A stretch of DNA of 11,679 nucleotides from Gammaproteobacteria bacterium. Its GTDB lineage: Bacteria > Pseudomonadota > Gammaproteobacteria > SZUA-229. The stretch covers positions 1 to 11,679 of the forward strand of contig JAGLQT010000112.1 of the NCBI GenBank assembly GCA_023136715.1, given 5' to 3'. The position numbers were made by a program, and so were the translations under genes. Each line of letters opens with the position of its first letter. The first letter of the stretch is position 1. Of the stretch, positions 6,577 to 11,679 are shown in pieces. The notes below the pieces were generated by a model, which was not told the DNA's origin, ran no database searches, and saw only the letters and a program-made list of their open reading frames with translations.

Positions 6577-7089
6577 TTAAGCGTGTTCTTCGGTAAAGAA
6601 CTGACGCTGCAACAAGGCAAAACCGCCAAACATCACGGCAGTGAAAGCCAGGTTACCCAGCAAACTGTTCTGCAAGAAAGGGATACCCGCAACATAAGCC
6701 TGCATCAAACCAGCAGCATCCATTGGATACAAACCGGATGACATCATCCAGGCACCAAAGTTGGTGATAATGAAGAATAACAATGTAGCACCAACGGCTG
6801 AAGCAGCGACACGATTAGCCGTAATTTTCTTCTGCATCCAGATACCAATTCCTACAGTCAACGCAAAACCAACATAGACAAAGATCATGGTATTGTGGAA
6901 ACCAATGATCAGGTCACTGAGAATCAGCGCCAAAAAAGGCAGGATGAACGCCATGCGTTTATCAGCGAAATAAGCACCGCCGAACAAAGCCATGGCTGCC
7001 ACTGGTGAAACATTGGGGGGATGCGGCAATACTCTGAATAACGCAATACCGAAAACAATCACTATTAGTGACAACAATTTTTTATTCAT
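6577..7089 (-). CDS. DUF6580-family predicted membrane transport protein
   Basis: This 170-residue, very hydrophobic protein has about five membrane segments. The family-type motif LPHPPNVSPVAAMALFGGAY is at 21-40, SD at 58-59 within LILSDLIIGFH, and a TNFGAW motif near 109-114. The layout resembles small S-component-like vitamin transporters, and NCBI-style naming calls the family a putative transport protein. I chose the inner ATG at 7089 because GGGGAAAG (7093-7100) lies just upstream; an ATG five codons earlier would put that ribosome site inside the gene. It is the third gene in a row on this strand, 77 bases after the ROK kinase, next to a cobalamin adenosyltransferase and a riboswitch-controlled btuB. 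A corrinoid transport role is inferred from that setting. It has no cysteine, unlike BtuM, whose cysteine removes cyanide. Confidence 0.82.
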   Translation of the reverse strand: MNKKLLSLIVIVFGIALFRVLPHPPNVSPVAAMALFGGAYFADKRMAFILPFLALILSDLIIGFHNTMIFVYVGFALTVGIGIWMQKKITANRVAASAVGATLLFFIITNFGAWMMSSGLYPMDAAGLMQAYVAGIPFLQNSLLGNLAFTAVMFGGFALLQRQFFTEEHA

Positions 7090-7166
7090 GATCTTTCCCC
7101 ACATATAAAGTATCAGTAAATTCTATCACAACAATGGCGACCTGAATCTACTTGAATTGCCTTAGA

Positions 7167-8081
7167 TTACGCCTCGTCGTTCCACAACCACGCCGCACCA
7201 CGGACACCGGATGAATCGCCATATTCCGGCGGCAGCAATTTGGTGCTAACCGTGTCTGAAAAAACATATTCCCCCCACAGTTTGGGGACGTTGCTGTACA
7301 GACGTTGAATGTTACCCATACCGCCGCCCAGCACAATCACGTCGGGGTCGAGAATATTAATGACATGCGCCAGGCCTTTGGCCATTCTTCGCTCGTAATA
7401 TTGTAGCGCCTGCTCGCAATCCACATCGCCCTGCTCGGCCTGTTCAACAATTTGCCTGCTAGTCAGCACATGGCCGGTATTTATTTCGTGATTTTTCGCC
7501 ATACCGGGGCCGGATAAGAAAGTTTCGATGCAGCCATTTTTTCCGCAATAGCAGGGCAATCCGGGTAACTCGTCAGCATCTGGCCACGGCATGGGATTGT
7601 GCCCCCATTCTCCAGCAATCGCGTTGGCACCATTGAGCACATGTTTATTCACCACAATGCCTGCACCCACACCGGTGCCCACGATCACGCCGAAAACAAT
7701 GGCTGCATTTTTAGCTACACCATCGATAGCTTCGGAAAGCGCAAAGCAATTAGCATCATTGGTGATTTTTACCGGTCGCTGCAACAGAACTTCCAGATCC
7801 TGCTGCACGGGCTTGCCATTCATGCAGACTGTATTTGAATTTTTTAACAGGCCCACCGAAGAGTAGGCATAACTTAATGCACCGGGTGTGCAAATACCGA
7901 TAGTCGCATCATGCTTGATGCTGGATTCAAGCTGCTCAATTAGCATCTTGATAGCGGCCAATGTTCCCGGATAATCATCTTCTGGGGTAGCAATGCGTTG
8001 CCGAGCAAGTTCAACACCCTGCTCATCCAGCACTATACCTTCAATTTTCGTACCGCCAAGATCAATGCCAATGCGTACCAT
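7167..8081 (-). CDS. mak: ROK-family sugar kinase (Mak/fructokinase-like)
   Basis: This 304-residue kinase has the N-terminal phosphate-binding motif DLGGTK at 7-12 and the NDAN motif with catalytic base D109. The glucose-binding GEWGH (E158, H161) is present, and the zinc site combines H161 with C177, C179 and C184 in CYCGKNGC. VLGGGMGN lies in the C-terminal lobe, and the end GDSSGVRGAAWLW is like E. coli Mak, which phosphorylates fructose and mannose. Strand-long resemblance to Mak is strong, but sugar specificity within ROK cannot be proven by motif. The ribosome site AGAGGA lies inside the last codons of the adenosyltransferase, only 6 bases separating that stop from this ATG, so the two are translationally coupled. 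The pairing of a hexose kinase with a cobalamin enzyme has no obvious metabolic reason. Confidence 0.9.
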   Translation of the reverse strand: MVRIGIDLGGTKIEGIVLDEQGVELARQRIATPEDDYPGTLAAIKMLIEQLESSIKHDATIGICTPGALSYAYSSVGLLKNSNTVCMNGKPVQQDLEVLLQRPVKITNDANCFALSEAIDGVAKNAAIVFGVIVGTGVGAGIVVNKHVLNGANAIAGEWGHNPMPWPDADELPGLPCYCGKNGCIETFLSGPGMAKNHEINTGHVLTSRQIVEQAEQGDVDCEQALQYYERRMAKGLAHVINILDPDVIVLGGGMGNIQRLYSNVPKLWGEYVFSDTVSTKLLPPEYGDSSGVRGAAWLWNDEA

Positions 8082-8087
8082 GATAAT

Positions 8088-8648
8088 TTATCCTCTATTT
8101 GGCTCCTGCATTCGGGAAGACTGCCAATATACCTCGGCTTCACCCTGCTGTTTAGTAATAAAACGTGCCATCACAAATAATAAATCAGAAAGCCGGTTGC
8201 TGTACGCCAATACCTCGGCATTAATCGTCGCTTCACGACTGGCCGTGACCAGGTTCCTTTCAACCCTTCGACATACCGCCCTCGCCAGATGGCACAGACT
8301 CGCCGCCTCGCCACCACCGGGTAAAATAAATTCTTTAAGCGGCAGTAAATCTGCATTGAGCTGATCCAGCGTTTGCTCCAGCCAGTCAATACGATCCTGC
8401 TTTATCAGCGACTGGCCACAACTCAGCTCACCACCGAGATCAAACAGGTCGTTCTGTATCAGCCTGACATATTCACAAACTTCACCGTCAAGTTTGCAGG
8501 CCAACATACCCAGCAGACTATTTAATTCATCAAGGTCACCTTGCGCGTGCATGATGGCGCTATCCTTGGCAACGCGTTCTCCCGTGGCCATACCCGTCTC
8601 ACCCTTGTCACCGGTACGAGTGTAGATTTTTGTTAATCGATTTCCCAT
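8088..8648 (-). CDS. pduO: PduO-type cob(I)alamin adenosyltransferase
   Basis: This 186-residue enzyme transfers the 5'-deoxyadenosyl group of ATP to cob(I)alamin, producing adenosylcobalamin in the cytoplasm. The N-terminal ATP-binding YTRTGDKGET at 9-18 is present, followed by DLDELNSLLG near 38-47. PGGG at 110-113, CRRVER at 126-131 and YSNRLSDLLFVMAR near 149-162 are the conserved helices of the PduO/MMAB trimer family. The length fits single-domain members. It is the first gene of the minus-strand set and is divergent from the riboswitch-btuB unit, which links it to corrinoid uptake. A perfect TATAAT on its strand (8713-8708) lies about 60 bases upstream. The ATG at 8648 has no strong ribosome site nearby. 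It is distinct from the CobA/BtuR type. Confidence 0.93.
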   Translation of the reverse strand: MGNRLTKIYTRTGDKGETGMATGERVAKDSAIMHAQGDLDELNSLLGMLACKLDGEVCEYVRLIQNDLFDLGGELSCGQSLIKQDRIDWLEQTLDQLNADLLPLKEFILPGGGEAASLCHLARAVCRRVERNLVTASREATINAEVLAYSNRLSDLLFVMARFITKQQGEAEVYWQSSRMQEPNRG

Positions 8649-8686
8649 ATTTAATAAAAACCCTGGTTACCGTCTGTCGTTTTATG

Positions 8687-8715
8687 TTGACCTTCTTCAC
8701 TCAGAACATTATAGT
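8687..8715 (+). promoter_or_regulatory. Sigma70-type promoter of the riboswitch-btuB transcript
   Basis: TTGACC (8687-8692) and TATAGT (8710-8715) are separated by exactly 17 bases, five of six matches at each box. The start would fall near 8722, at the first helix of the riboswitch. The minus strand of the same spot reads TATAAT (8713-8708), a possible overlapping -10 for the divergent adenosyltransferase gene, though no good -35 accompanies it. Confidence 0.75.
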
Positions 8716-8723
8716 CCGCGCAC

Positions 8724-8916
8724 TCTACTGGTGCCTGTGATTTTTTCACACAGGCTAATTGGGAAGTTAGTGCATAGCTCTGGCTATTATTCTAACGCTG
8801 CCCCCGCAACGGTAATTGAGTGTAAGCGTATTGTTAACCACTGTGTTCGATCTGAACATGGGAAGGTGATGCGCCGCCAGCAATGGCACTCATAAGCCCG
8901 GAGACCTGCCTGTAGA
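8724..8916 (+). ncRNA. Cobalamin riboswitch controlling btuB
   Basis: The conserved blocks of the adenosylcobalamin aptamer are present in order: GGGAA (8761-8765), GCTGCCCCCGCAACGGTAA (8797-8815), the B12-box remnant CCACTG (8838-8843), GGGAAGG (8860-8866) and AGCCCGGAGACCTGCC (8895-8910). A closing helix TCTAC (8724-8728) with GTAGA (8912-8916) brackets it. The 5' arm carries a GCCTGTG/CACAGGC hairpin with a T-rich loop. By family knowledge, bound cobalamin represses downstream expression, so btuB is made when the vitamin is scarce. No terminator hairpin follows, so control is probably translational. Confidence 0.95.
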
Positions 8917-8937
8917 TAATCGACTAACCATCTTACA

Positions 8938-8958
8938 TGCGCGGGGTGCGCACAGGAG
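8938..8958 (+). promoter_or_regulatory. Hairpin and ribosome site forming the likely riboswitch expression platform
   Basis: TGCGC (8938-8942) and GCGCA (8948-8952) can pair around GGGGT, ending two bases before the ribosome site AGGAG (8954-8958), which is six bases from the btuB ATG. A hairpin this close could limit ribosome access or form the loop contacted by the aptamer. Which alternative fold is used cannot be settled by eye. Confidence 0.5.
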
Positions 8959-8964
8959 TCAATA

Positions 8965-10815
8965 ATGACAACTATCCCCAAAATTTTTCTATCTACCGTA
9001 CTTGCATCTGCAGCTTTCTCAGCACAGGCTGAAACACAGCTACATCCTATTGTTACTGCTTCACGTATTGCACAATCCACCGACCAGACACTGGCTGCGG
9101 TGACTGTCATTACCCGCGAAGATATTGATCACAGTCAAAGCCAGACAGTCGCTGATTTATTGCGCAACCGCGTTCCCGGTATGGATTTTTTAACCACTGG
9201 CGGCACTGGTCATCAAACCAGCGCCTTTTTACGTGGTACCAGTTCTGATCAATTATTGTTCATTATTGATGGCAACATCGTGGGTTCTGCAACAACGGGC
9301 GCATCAGCCATTGAGCTGATTCCGCTGGAACAAATCGAACGCATTGAAATTATTCGTGGTCCACGTTCAGCTTTATATGGTTCCGATGCGATTGGTGGCG
9401 TAATACAGGTATTCACCAGGTCTGGTGGCGATCAATACAATGCATCGGTGACTTACGGTTCGCACAATACTCAAGCTGTTACTGTTGGCAGTAATATCAG
9501 CGGTGAAAGCACGCAACTGAATATTTCAGCCAGCCACTATAAAACCAAAGGCTTTGACGTTACCAATGATGGCGAAGATGATGATGATGGCCACAGCAAC
9601 AATGCGGCGAACATCAACATCAAACAAAGTATTGGCCAGTCATCCAATATTCACGCCAGTGTTTTATATGCAAAGGGCGAAACTGAATTTGATAACAAGA
9701 GTTACGATAATGTTTCTGATTCCATCCAGCAAAGTTACACGCTGGGTTTTGATACCAGCCTGAATAACGACTGGAGCACCAGCTTCGATGCGGGTCAGAG
9801 TAAAGACCGACTCGAAACGCTTCGCTACAATGAAGACCTCGACCCTATGACCTGGTTACCACTAGGAACATTCTCACCTTCTGAGTCACTGTTCCAGACC
9901 AAACGAGATCAGGCTCGCTGGCAGAATGATTTGTCATTGGGCGAAACTATTCAGGTTTCTTTCGGTGTTGATTACATCAACGACAAGGTTGAAAGCACTA
10001 CTACATTTGCCGAAACTGAACGTGACAACAAGGCACTCTATGCACTGATTCAGGATAAATTTGGCAAGCATCAAATTCAGCTTTCCGGGCGTGTTGATGA
10101 CAACGAGGCCTTTGGCGTACATCGCACCGGCAATATTGCATGGTCATACGATGTCAGCGGCGAAGAGCAGATCAGCCTGTCTCACGGTACCGCTTTTATC
10201 GCACCTTCATTCAATGACCTGTATTACGTTGATTTTTTCTTCAATGGTAATCCTGACCTTGAACCAGAAATCTCTCGCAGCACTGAACTGGGTTTTACCG
10301 GCAATCATGGCTGGGGACAATGGGAAGCACGCGCTTATCACACCTTAATCAAAAACCTGATCGTGCTAAACGATACTTTCTCTTCCGTCGAAAATGCCGA
10401 CAAAGCTGAAATCAATGGTATCGAATTTGAAGTTAGCGGCAAAACAGCAGGCTGGGATAATCAAATAAACCTGTCATTCATTGACACGAAAGATAAAGAC
10501 ACTGGCAATGCATTACAGGGGCGTGCTGCACGTACACTAAAAATGAATGTAGCGAAAAATTTCGACAGCTACCGCTTTGGTGTTCATCTGTTGGCTCAAA
10601 GCCCACGTTTTGCTAATTCAAGCAACACGGTTGAATTAGCCGGTTACGCGGTTGTTAATCTGACTGTTGAGAAATCCATCGACAAGAACTGGATGCTTAA
10701 AACCCGTCTGGAAAATGTGCTGGATAAGGAGTACTCCACATCCATCGATTTCTACGGCAACACCACCAACAACACACCTATCTCATTATTCGTAACACTT
10801 AGCTATCTGAATTAA
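8965..10815 (+). CDS. btuB: BtuB-like TonB-dependent outer-membrane cobalamin receptor
   Basis: This 616-residue receptor imports cobalamin across the outer membrane using TonB/ExbBD energy. A signal peptide ends at AQA|ET (22/23), with a TonB-box-like PIVTASR just after. The plug domain runs to about 150 and includes the conserved RGPRSALYGSDAIGGVIQVFTR at 131-152. The remainder is a 22-strand type barrel, ending in VTLSYLN rather than the common terminal aromatic. An acidic run (NDGEDDDD, 201-208) lies in an early extracellular loop, reminiscent of the calcium-binding aspartates of E. coli BtuB. Length is close to E. coli BtuB. The riboswitch directly upstream and AGGAG before the ATG at 8965 make cobalamin the confident substrate. 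It is followed by a terminator. No btuF/btuC/btuD genes are in the window. Confidence 0.95.
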   Translation: MTTIPKIFLSTVLASAAFSAQAETQLHPIVTASRIAQSTDQTLAAVTVITREDIDHSQSQTVADLLRNRVPGMDFLTTGGTGHQTSAFLRGTSSDQLLFIIDGNIVGSATTGASAIELIPLEQIERIEIIRGPRSALYGSDAIGGVIQVFTRSGGDQYNASVTYGSHNTQAVTVGSNISGESTQLNISASHYKTKGFDVTNDGEDDDDGHSNNAANINIKQSIGQSSNIHASVLYAKGETEFDNKSYDNVSDSIQQSYTLGFDTSLNNDWSTSFDAGQSKDRLETLRYNEDLDPMTWLPLGTFSPSESLFQTKRDQARWQNDLSLGETIQVSFGVDYINDKVESTTTFAETERDNKALYALIQDKFGKHQIQLSGRVDDNEAFGVHRTGNIAWSYDVSGEEQISLSHGTAFIAPSFNDLYYVDFFFNGNPDLEPEISRSTELGFTGNHGWGQWEARAYHTLIKNLIVLNDTFSSVENADKAEINGIEFEVSGKTAGWDNQINLSFIDTKDKDTGNALQGRAARTLKMNVAKNFDSYRFGVHLLAQSPRFANSSNTVELAGYAVVNLTVEKSIDKNWMLKTRLENVLDKEYSTSIDFYGNTTNNTPISLFVTLSYLN

Positions 10816-10843
10816 AAAAACTTCAATTCAACGAGCTATTTCG

Positions 10844-10870
10844 AGGGCCGGCATTTTGCTGGCCCTTTTT
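10844..10870 (+). terminator. Rho-independent terminator of btuB
   Basis: GGGCCGGC (10845-10852) pairs with GCTGGCCC (10858-10865), eight pairs with one G-U, extended by A10844-T10866, around the loop ATTTT. Five T follow directly (10866-10870). It lies 29 bases after the btuB stop. Confidence 0.88.
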
Positions 10871-10914
10871 CATTTCATTGAACTAATTCCACCCTTCTCG
10901 TTCAAATCTTACTG

Positions 10915-10942
10915 TTCATCTTTACTAACAATTCAGTACAAT
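10915..10942 (+). promoter_or_regulatory. Weak candidate promoter for the MoxR gene
   Basis: TACAAT (10937-10942) is a good -10 box; TTCATC (10915-10920), 16 bases upstream, is a poor -35. A start near 10949 would give a leader of about 30 bases. The MoxR gene follows a terminator and so needs its own promoter in this interval. Confidence 0.35.
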
Positions 10943-10981
10943 ACGCTGGAAATATTTTAATAAAAAATTTGTAGATACTTT

Positions 10982-11679
10982 ATGGATAATCAAGAAGCAA
11001 TTTTAACCCTCAAAAAACACGTTAGTTCACACATCATAGGCCAGGAAATGCTGGTCGACCGACTGCTAATCGCCTTATTGGCAGATGGCCACTTACTGGT
11101 TGAAGGTGCGCCCGGTCTGGCCAAGACCAAAGCCATTAAGGTACTCAGCGATGGCATCGAAAGTGATTTCCACCGTATCCAGTTCACCCCCGATTTATTA
11201 CCCGCTGATTTAACCGGCACCGAGGTTTATCGTCCACAAGACGGCAGCTTCGTTTTCCAGCAGGGACCACTGTTCCACAATCTGGTGCTCGCTGACGAGA
11301 TCAATCGCGCCCCGGCAAAGGTGCAATCGGCACTGCTCGAAGCCATGGCTGAACGCCAGATCACTGTCGGTAGGACCACCTACAAACTGCCCGAGCTGTT
11401 TATGGTGATGGCGACGCAAAATCCAATCGAACAAGAAGGTACTTATCCTCTGCCCGAAGCACAGCTCGACCGTTTTCTAATGCACGTTAATATTGATTAC
11501 CCGGATGCCGCCGCAGAAAAACAGATTCTTGAGCTGGCACGTAAGGAAGCGCTTGGCGGCAACAGTGAGTCGACCAAAGCAGACATCATGATCAGCCAGC
11601 AAAGTATTTTTGCCGCACGTGATGAAGTGTTGAATTTACACATGGCTGATAATCTCCAGGAATATTTGCTGCACATGGT
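10982..11679 (+). CDS. MoxR-family AAA+ ATPase, N-terminal part (3' truncated)
   Basis: The first 232 codons of a MoxR-type AAA+ protein are present; the gene runs off the window edge. Walker A GAPGLAKT is at 42-49 and Walker B LVLADE at 101-106, followed by INRAPAKVQSALLEAMAE, the hallmark MoxR block. Sensor-1 is in ATQNPIEQEGTYPLPEAQLDRF near 144-165. Family members act as chaperone-like ATPases, often encoded beside DUF58 and von Willebrand factor A proteins that they help to activate. Such partners would be expected downstream but are not visible. The ATG at 10982 fits the usual family start, though no good ribosome site precedes it. It is separated from btuB by a terminator, so it belongs to a different unit. 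Confidence 0.93.
   Translation, partial: MDNQEAILTLKKHVSSHIIGQEMLVDRLLIALLADGHLLVEGAPGLAKTKAIKVLSDGIESDFHRIQFTPDLLPADLTGTEVYRPQDGSFVFQQGPLFHNLVLADEINRAPAKVQSALLEAMAERQITVGRTTYKLPELFMVMATQNPIEQEGTYPLPEAQLDRFLMHVNIDYPDAAAEKQILELARKEALGGNSESTKADIMISQQSIFAARDEVLNLHMADNLQEYLLHM

Noticed and set aside
7090..7166. Separate promoter for the DUF6580 gene (TTGTGA-17-TTATAT on the minus strand)
   Set aside because: The predicted start would fall inside or after the ribosome site GGGGAAAG, so it could not make a normal mRNA.
8733..8758. T-rich hairpin GCCTGTG/CACAGGC as a terminator
   Set aside because: The T-run is in the loop rather than after the stem, and the hairpin fits a 5' helix of the cobalamin aptamer.
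8787..9110. Minus-strand open frame of 107 codons across the riboswitch and btuB start
   Set aside because: The plus strand here is fully explained by the aptamer's conserved blocks and the BtuB signal peptide; the frame has no motif.
9570..9590. GAT repeat tract as a phase-variable microsatellite in btuB
   Set aside because: Only four consecutive GAT units; trinucleotide changes would keep frame, so there is no on/off switching.

Overview
The window looks like chromosomal DNA from a Gram-negative, probably gammaproteobacterial, organism. The reasons are a TonB-dependent outer-membrane receptor behind a cobalamin riboswitch, Sec-type signal peptides, YadG/YadH-type and Mak-type homologues, and an HvfA/B/C-type RiPP operon. 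No species can be named from the sequence. Coding density is high and there is no sign of insertion sequences, phage, CRISPR, tRNA or rRNA.

Layout. (1) 1-3533, plus strand: the 3' end of a cysteine-rich HvfA/bufferin-type precursor, a strong intra-operon hairpin terminator, then hvfX (DoxX family), hvfB (DUF692, an MNIO iron oxidase) and hvfC (DUF2063, maturation partner). These are followed by an unrecognised exported protein and a TlpA-like thioredoxin. hvfX through the exported-protein gene overlap stop-to-start and tlpA follows after 10 nt, so the part downstream of the terminator reads as one translationally coupled unit. By family knowledge, HvfB/HvfC modify cysteines of the precursor to make a copper-binding peptide. 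The two extra exported proteins suggest a periplasmic thiol or metal-handling extension. (2) 3537-4582, minus strand: a TetR-family regulator followed by a small unrecognised protein, converging on tlpA. (3) 4787-6504, plus strand: a two-gene ABC-2 exporter (YadG/YadH type), divergent from the TetR gene and ending at a bidirectional terminator. (4) 6577-8648, minus strand: a PduO-type cob(I)alamin adenosyltransferase, a ROK-family sugar kinase and a DUF6580 membrane protein. The first two are tightly coupled. (5) 8687-10870, plus strand: a good sigma70-type promoter whose predicted start falls at the first helix of a cobalamin riboswitch, then btuB and its terminator. (6) 10982 to the end, plus strand: the N-terminal part of a MoxR-type AAA+ ATPase, cut by the window edge.

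The two themes are a copper-peptide (MNIO RiPP) operon with unusual periplasmic additions, and a cobalamin uptake and activation locus. In the second, BtuB imports corrinoid under riboswitch control, the adenosyltransferase makes adenosylcobalamin, and the DUF6580 protein is a candidate, unproven, inner-membrane partner.
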